This document shows, one piece after another, positions 16,112 to 23,483 of a stretch of DNA of 64,000 nucleotides (position 1 is its first letter; the number at the start of each line of letters is the position of its first letter). Made by a program: the position numbers and the translations under genes. Origin of the DNA: an uncultured Collinsella sp. Lineage in GTDB: Bacteria; Actinomycetota; Coriobacteriia; Coriobacteriales; Coriobacteriaceae. Under the pieces are notes generated by a model, which was given only the letters and a program-made list of their open reading frames with translations, did no database searches and had not been told where the DNA came from. The stretch is from NCBI GenBank assembly GCA_902465265.1, contig CABQMF010000001.1:62001-126000 (forward strand). The letters are read 5' to 3'.

Positions 16112-17575
16112 CTACTCGTCATGCTTCTCATCGTGGCGAGCAGCGGCACGGGCATCGTGAATGCCCTTGATGGCGGCATGGCGGGCGGTGCGGGCGTCGT
16201 GCATGGCGTCGCGGGCCTCGGCGGCCGTTGCCTTGGCAGAGCGCAGCTTGGCGGCCAAGTCGGGGTTGGTTTCGGCAACCGCGGCGATCGTGGGGCCGTC
16301 GAGCTCCTCTTGCGTGGGCTCGGCCAAAAAGTCGATGGCATACTGAGCGGCTACCATGGAGCCCTTGGCGAGCACGCTCTCGTCGATCTTATAGAAGCAG
16401 GAGTGCTGGGCATAGGTGGCGCCAATCTGGGGGTTGCGCGTGCCAACAAAGGCGAGCACGCCCGGTACGCGACGCAGGTACTCCGAGAAGTCCTCGCCCG
16501 AAAGCGTGCCGCGGTAATGGCCCTCGCCCGCGGGGCCCAAGCACTTGAGCGCAGCTTGGCGGCAGCGCTCGCTCGAGGCGGCATCGTTTTCGACCTTGTA
16601 GTTGGCAATGGTGTAGTCGGTGAGTTCGGCCTCGGCGCCCAGGGCTGCCGCGGTGTGCTCCACGATGCGGCGCATAAGCTCGGGCATTTCCTCGTGCGTC
16701 GAATCGCCATAGGTGCGCACCGTGCCGGCGAGGTACGCCGTGCCGGCGATAACGTTGCGCGCGGTGCCGCCGTGCAGCTCGCCGACGGTGATGACGGCGG
16801 GTTCGTAGGGGCTAATCTCGCGCGAGACGATGGTCTGCAGGGCGTTGACGATCTCGGCGGCAACCATAACGGCATCGTGGCCGCGCTGGGGCATGGCGCC
16901 ATGGCACGAGGTGCCGCGGACGTCGATGCGGAACCAGTCGGTGTTTGCCATGCGTGGGCCGGGCTCGCAGCTTACGGTGCCGGCGTCGACCTCGCTCCAG
17001 ATGTGCGCGGCGTAGGCGCCGTCGACGCCATCGAGCACGCCGGTGCCGATCATGAGCTTGGCGCCCTGGCCGTTTTCCTCGCTGGGCTGGAATACGATGC
17101 GAATCTCGCCGTGGATGTCATCGGTCATGTGGCGCAGGATTTGCAGCGTGCCGAGCATCATGGCGATATGGCAGTCGTGACCGCAGGCGTGCATGCAGCC
17201 CTCGTTGACGCTGGCGAACTCCTCGCCGGTCTGCTCGGTGACGGGCAGGGCGTCGATATCGGCGCGCAGCAGGATACGGCGGCGCGGCGTGCCGTCCTCG
17301 CGGTAGGCATCGGGCGCGGTACCGCGGAGCGTCGCCACCAGGCCCGTCTTGAGCGGACGCTCGTAGGGGATATTCATGGCGTCGAGCTGGTTGGCGATGT
17401 CGGAAGTCGTGCGCTCCTCGGCAAGGCTCAGCTCCGGGTGCTTATGGAAGTGCCGGCGCTGCTTGATGATGTAGGGTTCAAACTCGGCGGCGATATCCTG
17501 GATGGCCGCGGTGACGTCGTCTGCCGCGCGAACCTCGGTTGCCGCCATAATCTGCTGTGCCTTGGTCTTCGTCAT
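16112..17575 (-). CDS. M20-family amidohydrolase/peptidase
   Basis: A 487-residue metal-dependent hydrolase of the M20D (IAA-amino-acid hydrolase/aminoacylase-like) group. Visible motifs are RRHFHKHPELS, LLRADIDALPV, HACGHDCHIAMMLG (metal-binding Cys/His), VFQPSEENGQGA (catalytic Glu) and TSCHGAMPQRGHDA in the dimerisation domain. Such enzymes cleave N-acyl or N-carbamoyl amino acids or dipeptides; the substrate is not determinable. The start at 17575 follows AAGGAG. An unusual tail of about 70 residues, rich in Ala, Arg, His and Asp, extends past the usual M20 C-terminus. It is divergent from the YtcJ-like amidohydrolase gene and ends at the terminator at 16034-16085. Confidence 0.88.
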   Translation of the reverse strand: MTKTKAQQIMAATEVRAADDVTAAIQDIAAEFEPYIIKQRRHFHKHPELSLAEERTTSDIANQLDAMNIPYERPLKTGLVATLRGTAPDAYREDGTPRRRILLRADIDALPVTEQTGEEFASVNEGCMHACGHDCHIAMMLGTLQILRHMTDDIHGEIRIVFQPSEENGQGAKLMIGTGVLDGVDGAYAAHIWSEVDAGTVSCEPGPRMANTDWFRIDVRGTSCHGAMPQRGHDAVMVAAEIVNALQTIVSREISPYEPAVITVGELHGGTARNVIAGTAYLAGTVRTYGDSTHEEMPELMRRIVEHTAAALGAEAELTDYTIANYKVENDAASSERCRQAALKCLGPAGEGHYRGTLSGEDFSEYLRRVPGVLAFVGTRNPQIGATYAQHSCFYKIDESVLAKGSMVAAQYAIDFLAEPTQEELDGPTIAAVAETNPDLAAKLRSAKATAAEARDAMHDARTARHAAIKGIHDARAAARHDEKHDE

Positions 17576-17743
17576 GGTCGATTTGCTCCTTGTTGGCTCG
17601 ATCGCAAAATCGTACAGGCTCTCTCCAGTATGCCACCTGCCGCTAGGGCTGGTAAAGTTGCCGTTTGCCGCTTGGGGTTTTGAAACAAGAGTGGGGGAGT
17701 ACACTCGGGGGTGTTGAATTTCCTGCCAGAGATGGGGATGCCC

Positions 17744-19381
17744 ATGCAACATATCGATCGGATTATCCGCTCCAAGAACGTCTTTACCGCGCAAGACGGT
17801 ATCGATGCCGCCCGCGAGCTGGCGATTGCCATTGCGGGCGATCGCATCGTCGCGGTCGGCACGCCCGATGACGTGATTGCCGCCGCCCCTGCTGCCACGC
17901 CGGTGGTCGACTACGGCGAGCAATTCATCTGCCCCGGTTTCCATGATGCGCACCTGCACTTCTTCCATACCTCGGTCGGTTCCTCGCCGTACATGCTCAT
18001 GGATATGGGCACGTCAGAGGCGGCACTGGTGCAGCATGCGCTCAAGTTTTCCCAAGGCTTGCCCGATGACGCCTGGGTCGTGACCCAGGGCTGGCGCGAT
18101 TACCGCTGGGATCCGCCTGAGCACCCTACCAAGGCTTCTCTCGACGCCGCCTTCCCCGATCGCCCCTGCGTTATGTATTCGGGCGATGGGCATACCCTGT
18201 GGCTCAACAGCCGCGCACTCGAAGCCCTCGGCGTGACGCGTGACAGCGAGCCGCCGGCGGGCGGCAGCTACGACAAGAATGCAAATGGCGAACTCACGGG
18301 TATCGCTCACGAGGCTGCGGCCATGCAGCTGCTGCCGCGCTGTCTTGAGTGGCTGGGCGAGGACCGCATCGCGAGCGCTTACGCCGACCAGATGAAGCGT
18401 ATGGCCGAGCAAGGCATCACCTCAATCTGCGATATGTCGCTCATGCCCATGCCGGGCTGTGACTTTATTCGCGACGATGTTTACGACAAGCTGCAGGCCG
18501 CCGGCAAGCTGGGCATCCGTGCTCATCTGTTTCCCACGCTGCTGGATGACCAATCACGCTTGGAAGAACTCCAGACCCGCTACGCGAACAACGAGCTGCT
18601 CTCGGCGCCAGGCTTTAAACAGTTCTTCGACGGCGTGTCGAGCGAGCATACCGCATACCTCACCGATCCTTATACCAACCCGCGCTTCCCGGGCGACCAG
18701 GGTCGCCTGACGGTTCCTGTCGAGCGCATGCGCAAGTTGGTTCTAGCGGCTGCGGAGCGTGGCCACACCGTGCGCATCCACGTTATCGGCGACGGCGCCA
18801 TCCATGCTGCGCTCGATATCTTTGAGGAGGCGGCAGAGCTCTACGGCTTGCCCCAGCACGGCCATAATACGCTTGAGCATTTGGAGAATCTGCTGCCCGA
18901 GGACATCGATCGTCTGCGCAAGCTCAACGTCATTGCCTCGAGCCAGCCTTGCCACATCACGCTCGACCCGGGTGGCCCGGAGCGCGACCTGGGCCTGGAG
19001 CGCAGCCGCATCATGTGGCCGTTTGCGACCTATCAGCAGCGCGGCATCCGCCAAGCCTTCGGCACCGATAGCCCCATCACGGCCGTTACCAGCATGAACG
19101 TGCTCTACACGGCTATCACGCGCCAAGACCCCCGCAGCCACTGGCCCGAGGGCGGCTGGCTCCCCAGCGAGCGCATCGACGCAGCTACAGCTCTGCGCAA
19201 CTACACCCTGGGCAGCGCCTACGCAGCAGGTGACGAGCAAAACCTCGGCAGCCTGGAGCCCGGCAAATACGCCGACCTGGTAGTCCTGGACCAAAACCCG
19301 CTCACCATCGACCCCCAAGAGCTGCAAGCCACCAAGGTTCAGGCCACCTACCTGGCAGGCAACTTGATTTACGAGCGCTGA
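17744..19381 (+). CDS. YtcJ-like metal-dependent amidohydrolase (Amidohydro_3)
   Basis: A 545-residue member of the amidohydrolase superfamily. The N-terminal beta domain (DRIIRSKNVFTAQDG, DRIVAVG) is followed by PGFHDAHLHF (the metal-binding HxH), a Lys/Asp-rich middle and the C-terminal RIHVIGDGAI, GTDSPIT and PGKYADLVVLDQNP blocks typical of YtcJ. These enzymes hydrolyse amide bonds; no specific substrate is apparent. The start is ambiguous between GTG 17711 and ATGs at 17732, 17738 and 17744; 17744 was taken because GATGGGG lies just upstream and the family N-terminus begins there. It shares a 170-base divergent promoter region with the M20 hydrolase, suggesting related regulation. Confidence 0.82.
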   Translation: MQHIDRIIRSKNVFTAQDGIDAARELAIAIAGDRIVAVGTPDDVIAAAPAATPVVDYGEQFICPGFHDAHLHFFHTSVGSSPYMLMDMGTSEAALVQHALKFSQGLPDDAWVVTQGWRDYRWDPPEHPTKASLDAAFPDRPCVMYSGDGHTLWLNSRALEALGVTRDSEPPAGGSYDKNANGELTGIAHEAAAMQLLPRCLEWLGEDRIASAYADQMKRMAEQGITSICDMSLMPMPGCDFIRDDVYDKLQAAGKLGIRAHLFPTLLDDQSRLEELQTRYANNELLSAPGFKQFFDGVSSEHTAYLTDPYTNPRFPGDQGRLTVPVERMRKLVLAAAERGHTVRIHVIGDGAIHAALDIFEEAAELYGLPQHGHNTLEHLENLLPEDIDRLRKLNVIASSQPCHITLDPGGPERDLGLERSRIMWPFATYQQRGIRQAFGTDSPITAVTSMNVLYTAITRQDPRSHWPEGGWLPSERIDAATALRNYTLGSAYAAGDEQNLGSLEPGKYADLVVLDQNPLTIDPQELQATKVQATYLAGNLIYER

Positions 19382-19399
19382 TACTCATACCGTATCGTT

Positions 19400-19447
19400 A
19401 AACGCGGCTCGGGCAGCCTATTTTGGGATGGCGCTCGAGCCGCGTTT
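19400..19447 (+). terminator. Terminator of the YtcJ-like gene
   Basis: AAACGCGGCTCG and CGAGCCGCGTTT are perfect 12-bp arms 18 bases after the stop codon. Confidence 0.85.
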
Positions 19448-19624
19448 GTATATCGGTGGGGACCCGCTATGAGCATCCCTGCTCTGCTTGATTTGAGCGT
19501 GGGGTGGGGCGCCGCTGCCCCGCGCATTTAATTTGGACATCAGCAATGCCGTCTCTTGGTGTTTTGCATACTTTCCATTGCAGATTGCATAAAAAGGCTG
19601 GGATGTTCTTTCTGGTCCTGATGT

Positions 19625-19893
19625 ACCCCCGCCTGGGCCGTGCAAAAAACGGAGTATTCAGCAACGCAAGCCCCGTCGGCGCCGCTGCAGTCGGGTAACG
19701 TTGTGGAGATTGACGTCATTTCGGGCTCCGGTGCGACGCGAGGCATGCCTTTTTGTCCTGACGGGGCCTGCCTGCCGATCCAAGTCGCCTGTCGAAGGCG
19801 TCTTTGGGACCAATAAGGTATGTCCGGTGCGTATGCAGCCGTTCTGGCCTGCTGAATACTCCCAAAAATGCACGGTGCTCCCCGGGGGACCCG
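19625..19893. repeat. Inverted repeat pair with GGAGTATTCAGCA motif
   Basis: The left arm around 19625-19665 (CCCCCG, CCGTGCA, A-run, GGAGTATTCAGCA) matches the reverse complement of the right arm around 19845-19893 (TGCTGAATACTCCC, A-run, TGCACGG, CCCCGGGGG) with a few mismatches. About 180 bases of non-coding DNA lie between. Confidence 0.65.
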
Positions 19894-19934
19894 TGCGCGC
19901 GGCGAAAACCATGCCCATGTCGCTATCCGCATCG

Positions 19935-20175
19935 CCATTTTGCTGCACTGACTTTTCTGAATACCGGGCCCGATAACGTTGACTCAGCTCCCGTGTGGCT
20001 CCGGAGGGGCGGGGCATGAAGTTTGTCGCGAGTTCCGCACGCAAAGGAAAGCACTTAATGTGCTTTCCGTCTTGCGCAGGACTGTAGAGCAGCAAACTTC
20101 ATGCCCTCCGGTCCGCCCCGGGAGCCACTGCCAAGTTATCCCTCGGCATTCAGAAAATCTAAGTGCCAAAAAATA
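19935..20175. repeat. About 240-bp imperfect foldback upstream of groES
   Basis: Aligning the left half with the reverse complement of the right half gives matching blocks in order: TTTTCTGAAT, GATAAC, GTGGCTCC, GGCATGAAGTTTG, CGCAA and GGAAAGCAC, closing on a TTAAT centre near 20055. Several internal blocks are mismatched or gapped, so it would fold as a long interrupted hairpin. Confidence 0.75.
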
Positions 20176-20294
20176 AGATTTTTTGACTCCGTGTTGTATA
20201 ACCCGCCATTCGTGGGTACCATTCAACGCGTACGCAAACAAAAAGGGTTAACCCGCGCGGCATGACCGCGCGGCCCACAAAGGAGGAAACAAGC

Positions 20295-20588
20295 ATGTCG
20301 TCTTTGAAGCCGCTTGCAGATCGCGTCCTGGTCAAGCCCGACGAGGCCGAGCAGAAGACCGCTTCTGGTCTGTACATCGCCAGCAACGCTCAGGAGAAGC
20401 CGCAGCGCGGCACCATCGTTGCCGTGGGCGCTGGCAAGGTCAACGACAAGGGCGAGCGCATCCCCATGGACGTTCAGGTCGGCGACGTTGTCATCTACGG
20501 TAAGTTTGGTGGCAACGAGGTCAAGGTCGACGGCGAGAAGTATCTGCTGATGCGCGCCGACGACATCTACGCCGTCGTCGAGGCCTAG
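20295..20588 (+). CDS. groES: Co-chaperonin GroES
   Basis: GroES caps the GroEL folding chamber. The 97-residue product has the standard length and motifs: LKPLADRVLVKPDEAEQKTASGL at the start, the mobile-loop region, and GDVVIYGKFGGNEVKVDGEKYLLMRADDIYAVVE at the end. The start at 20295 follows AAAGGAGG at 20278-20285. It is followed after 96 bases by groEL; that spacer holds a hairpin (CGCGTCCGCCGT at 20619 with ACGGCGACGCG at 20644) that may modulate the ratio of the two products. No CIRCE or obvious HspR-type operator was recognised upstream, so the heat-shock control is not evident. Confidence 0.96.
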   Translation: MSSLKPLADRVLVKPDEAEQKTASGLYIASNAQEKPQRGTIVAVGAGKVNDKGERIPMDVQVGDVVIYGKFGGNEVKVDGEKYLLMRADDIYAVVEA

Positions 20589-20684
20589 TCTCGTCAGAAT
20601 CTCTGATTCGTCTTTGAACGCGTCCGCCGTATAAGACTCGGAAACGGCGACGCGAGTCACATTTCTTTTGGAGGATTACCTACC

Positions 20685-22322
20685 ATGGCAAAGAACATTA
20701 CGTTCAACACCGATGCCCGCGCCAAGCTCGCAAAGGGCGTCAACACTCTGGCCGACGCCGTTACCGTCACCATGGGCCCCAAGGGCCGTTACGTCGCTCT
20801 GCAGCGCACGTTCGGTGCCCCGACCATCACCAACGACGGCGTTTCCGTCGCTAAGGAGATCGAGCTCGAGGACAACATCGAGAACATGGGCGCTCAGCTG
20901 GTGAAGGAGGTCGCCACCAAGACCAACGACACCGTGGGTGACGGCACCACCACCGCAACCCTGCTCGCTCAGGCTATCGTCAACGACGGTCTGCGCAACG
21001 TCGCCGCTGGCGCCAACCCGCTGGCCATTCGTCGCGGCATCGACAAGGCCGTCAACGCCGCCGTCGCCGAGATGAAGAAGCAGGCCAAGCCGGTCGAGAC
21101 CAAGGAGCAGATCGCTTCCGTCGGTACCATTTCTGCCGGCGACCCCGAGGTCGGCGAGAAGATCGCCGAGGCCATGGAGGTCGTGGGCAAGGACGGCGTC
21201 ATCACCGTCGAGGATTCCCAGACGTTCGACATTACCATCGACACTGTCGAGGGCATGCAGTTCGACAAGGGCTATGTCTCCGCTTATTTCGTCACGGACA
21301 ACGACCGCATGGAGGCCGTGATGAAGGATCCGTACATCCTCATCACCGACCAGAAGATCTCCAGCGTCCAGGACATCATGCCCGTTCTCGAGGCTGTCCA
21401 GCGCGCTGGCCGTGGCCTGCTCATCATCGCTGAGGACATCGACGGCGAGGCTCTGCCGACCCTGGTCCTCAACAAGATCCGTGGCGCCCTCAACGTCTGC
21501 GCCGTCAAGGCTCCGGGCTACGGCGATCGCCGCAAGCGCATCCTCGAGGACATCGCCGTCCTCACCGGTGGTCAGGCTGCCCTGGACGAGCTTGGCGTGA
21601 AGGTCGCTGACATCACCGCCGATATGCTCGGTACCGCTAAGTCCGTCACCATCTCCAAGGACAACACCGTCGTCGTCGGCGGCGCTGGCTCCAAGGAGGC
21701 CATCGACGCCCGTATCGCTCAGATCAAGGGCGAGATGGAGAACACCACCTCTGACTTCGACCGCGAGAAGCTCCAGGAGCGCCTGGCCAAGCTCTCCGGT
21801 GGCGTTGCCGTCATCAAGGTCGGCGCTGCTACCGAGTCTGAGCTCAAGGAGATCAAGCATCGCGTCGAGGACGCCCTGCAGGCTACCCGCGCTGCTGTCG
21901 AGGAGGGCATTGTCGCTGGCGGCGGCGTCGCCTTCATGGACGCTGCTCCTGCGCTCGACGCTGTGGAGATCGACGACCCCGAGGAGAAGATTGGCGTCGA
22001 TATCGTCAAGAAGGCTCTGACCGCTCCGGTCGCTACCATCGCCAAGAACGCTGGCTTTGAGGGTGCTGTCGTGGTCGACAAGGTTGCCGAGCTGCCCGCC
22101 GGCCAGGGTCTCAACTCTGCCAACGGCGAGTGGGGCGACATGATCGAGATGGGCGTCCTCGACCCCGTCAAGGTCAGCCGCGTCACCCTGCAGAACGCTG
22201 CTTCTGTCGCCAGCCTGATCCTCATCACCGAGGCCACCGTCTCCGATGTGCCCAAGAACACTCAGCTTGAGGACGCTATCGCTGCTGCCACCGCTGGTCA
22301 GCAGGGCGGCGGTATGTACTAA
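20685..22322 (+). CDS. groEL: Chaperonin GroEL
   Basis: The 545-residue chaperonin subunit carries the ATP-binding VGDGTTTATLLAQAI and VGGAGSKEAI blocks, the apical-domain residues, and AAVEEGIVAGGGVAFM. The C-terminus is GGQQGGGMY rather than a long GGM repeat. TTTGGAGG lies nine bases upstream of ATG 20685. It forms an operon with groES. Codon use is strongly biased to C-ending codons, as expected for high expression. A 145-base near-perfect foldback follows the stop codon by 27 bases and is the likely terminator. The long open frame on the opposite strand over this gene is a codon-bias shadow. Confidence 0.97.
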   Translation: MAKNITFNTDARAKLAKGVNTLADAVTVTMGPKGRYVALQRTFGAPTITNDGVSVAKEIELEDNIENMGAQLVKEVATKTNDTVGDGTTTATLLAQAIVNDGLRNVAAGANPLAIRRGIDKAVNAAVAEMKKQAKPVETKEQIASVGTISAGDPEVGEKIAEAMEVVGKDGVITVEDSQTFDITIDTVEGMQFDKGYVSAYFVTDNDRMEAVMKDPYILITDQKISSVQDIMPVLEAVQRAGRGLLIIAEDIDGEALPTLVLNKIRGALNVCAVKAPGYGDRRKRILEDIAVLTGGQAALDELGVKVADITADMLGTAKSVTISKDNTVVVGGAGSKEAIDARIAQIKGEMENTTSDFDREKLQERLAKLSGGVAVIKVGAATESELKEIKHRVEDALQATRAAVEEGIVAGGGVAFMDAAPALDAVEIDDPEEKIGVDIVKKALTAPVATIAKNAGFEGAVVVDKVAELPAGQGLNSANGEWGDMIEMGVLDPVKVSRVTLQNAASVASLILITEATVSDVPKNTQLEDAIAAATAGQQGGGMY

Positions 22323-22348
22323 GGCCGACAAGGTCTAGAACTCCCACC

Positions 22349-22493
22349 GGGAATCCGGGGGCGTGACGGGGGCTTCTCTCCGGAACGTCCTCGGACATGC
22401 AAAGAGGCTCCGCATCGCGCTTCGCGCTGCGGAGCCTCTTTGCGTCCTGCGGAATGTTCCGGAGAGAAGCCCCCGTCACGCCCCCGGATTCCC
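22349..22493. repeat. 145-bp near-perfect foldback after groEL (probable terminator)
   Basis: Outer arms of about 37 bases (from GGGAATCCGGGGGCG to TCTCCGGAAC and complement) match perfectly. A short non-pairing bubble follows, then inner arms CAAAGAGGCTCCGCA and TGCGGAGCCTCTTTG pair perfectly around CGCGCTTCGCG. It could terminate transcription in either direction. It is much longer than a normal terminator. Confidence 0.92.
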
Positions 22494-22661
22494 TGCGTTT
22501 ACGGCCTTGAGGTCGGCGGGCGGAGAAGGATGTGGTTGATAGGGATACGTGTCCCGGTTGCTGTTTCGCGGCAAAGCCACGAAAAGCGCACCACTTTGGG
22601 GCGAGTGGGAGACGTGGTTGTCGCGGCAACTGGTCCTTGCCAGAAATTACCCTTGGCGTAC
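22494..22661. other. Non-coding spacer between the groEL foldback and the riboflavin transporter promoter
   Basis: 168 bases with no gene, RNA or terminator I can recognise. It has a few short inverted blocks (GGGATACGTGTCCC near 22540) but nothing decisive. Confidence 0.4.
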
Positions 22662-22689
22662 TTGCACCTCTCTTCCCTCGTGCTACACT
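22662..22689 (+). promoter_or_regulatory. Sigma-70-type promoter of the riboflavin transporter operon
   Basis: TTGCAC (22662-22667) and TACACT (22684-22689) are separated by 16 bases and lie just upstream of the FMN riboswitch. Confidence 0.65.
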
Positions 22690-22698
22690 TGCAATTGC

Positions 22699-22880
22699 TG
22701 TTTCAGGGCGGGGTGAAATTCCCCACTGGCGGTAAATCGGGCGGTGTCAAAGGGACGCCGTGGCGCAGGTGAGATGCCTGCGATCGAGCCGATGAGTCCG
22801 CGACCCGTGTGTGTGTTGGTTCGCATGCCGGCTGAACTGGTGAGATTCCAGTACCAACGGTTAGAGTCCGGATGAAAGAG
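22699..22880 (+). ncRNA. FMN riboswitch (RFN element)
   Basis: The aptamer's conserved blocks occur in order: TTTCAGGGCGGGGTGAAATT and CCCCACTGGCGGTAA at the 5' end, GAGTCCGCGACCC in the middle, then CTGAACTGGTGAGATTCCAGTACC and CGGTTAGAGTCCGGATGAAAGA at the 3' end. It sits directly before a RibU-like gene, so FMN should repress riboflavin uptake. The last helix ends only 13 bases before the start codon and no T-tailed hairpin follows, which favours control of translation initiation over premature termination (inference). Confidence 0.97.
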
Positions 22881-22892
22881 GCAGGTGATCTT

Positions 22893-23483
22893 ATGTCTGA
22901 ACAGTCGCAGCATATCCATTTTGAGAACACGAATAGGTGGAGCACCAAACAGCTCGTTACCATGGCGTTGATGTGCGCCTTGGGTGCCCTGTTTATGTAC
23001 GTGCAGCTGCCCATCCTTCCTTCGGCGCCGTTTTTGACCTATGACCCGTCGCTGGTGCCGGCGATGGTGTGTGGGTTTGCATATGGCCCCGGTGCCGGTA
23101 CCGCTGTTGCCGCTATGGCGATCGTTATCCATGCGCTTACCACGGGCGACTGGGTCGGCGCGCTTATGAACTTGGTTGCCACGATGGGCTATATTCTGCC
23201 TGCGGCTATCGTTTATCAGAAGATGCACACCTACAAGGGTGCCGTGATTGGCCTGGCGCTCGGCGTCATTGCCGCTACGGCGCTGTCCATGGTCGCGAAC
23301 CTGACCATCGGCGTTTGGTTCTGGTATGGCTCGGTCGATGTGATCGCCCCGCTCATGATTCCCGCCGTGCTGCCGTTCAACCTCATCAAGACCGTGCTCA
23401 ACTCGGTGTTGACGCTGGCGGTGTACAAGGCGGTCTCTAATCTCATCACGCCCAAGAAGGACCAGGTCAAAGGCCGCGCATGA
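22893..23483 (+). CDS. ribU: Riboflavin ECF transporter S component (RibU-like)
   Basis: A 196-residue membrane protein with five to six helices and the ECF S-component pattern near its N-terminus (KQLVTMALMCALGALFMYVQLP). S components bind the vitamin and associate with the energising module. Riboflavin specificity is inferred from the FMN riboswitch immediately upstream and from resemblance to RibU (SAPFLTYDPSLVPAM and GFAYGPGAG segments). Start ATG at 22893 is preferred; an in-frame ATG at 22872 falls inside the conserved 3' end of the aptamer. It overlaps the next gene by four bases (ATGA), so it is translationally coupled to the ATPase. Confidence 0.9.
   Translation: MSEQSQHIHFENTNRWSTKQLVTMALMCALGALFMYVQLPILPSAPFLTYDPSLVPAMVCGFAYGPGAGTAVAAMAIVIHALTTGDWVGALMNLVATMGYILPAAIVYQKMHTYKGAVIGLALGVIAATALSMVANLTIGVWFWYGSVDVIAPLMIPAVLPFNLIKTVLNSVLTLAVYKAVSNLITPKKDQVKGRA

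Larger units (their letters stand above)
19448..20294. other. Non-coding stretch with nested inverted repeats upstream of groES
   Basis: About 850 bases without a convincing gene: the open frames here are short, lack ribosome-binding sites and match no family I recognise. The sequence holds at least two inverted-repeat systems. In the first, CCGTGCA-AAAAA-CGGAGTATTCAGCA near 19635-19665 faces its complement near 19847-19890. The second is the 240-base foldback at 19935-20175. No CIRCE element (TTAGCACTC-N9-GAGTGCTAA) was seen before groES. The groES ribosome-binding site and presumably its promoter lie in the last 120 bases. Confidence 0.6.

Noticed and set aside
19540..20095. Short open frames in the groES upstream region
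   Set aside because: They overlap inverted repeats, lack ribosome-binding sites and show no recognisable domain.
20176..20294. CIRCE (HrcA) operator before groES
   Set aside because: The nine-base inverted repeat TTAGCACTC/GAGTGCTAA is not present on either strand.
20676..22331. 551-codon open frame antisense to groEL
   Set aside because: It mirrors groEL exactly, has repetitive Asp/Leu/Val composition expected from the complement of biased codons, no ribosome-binding site and no family similarity.
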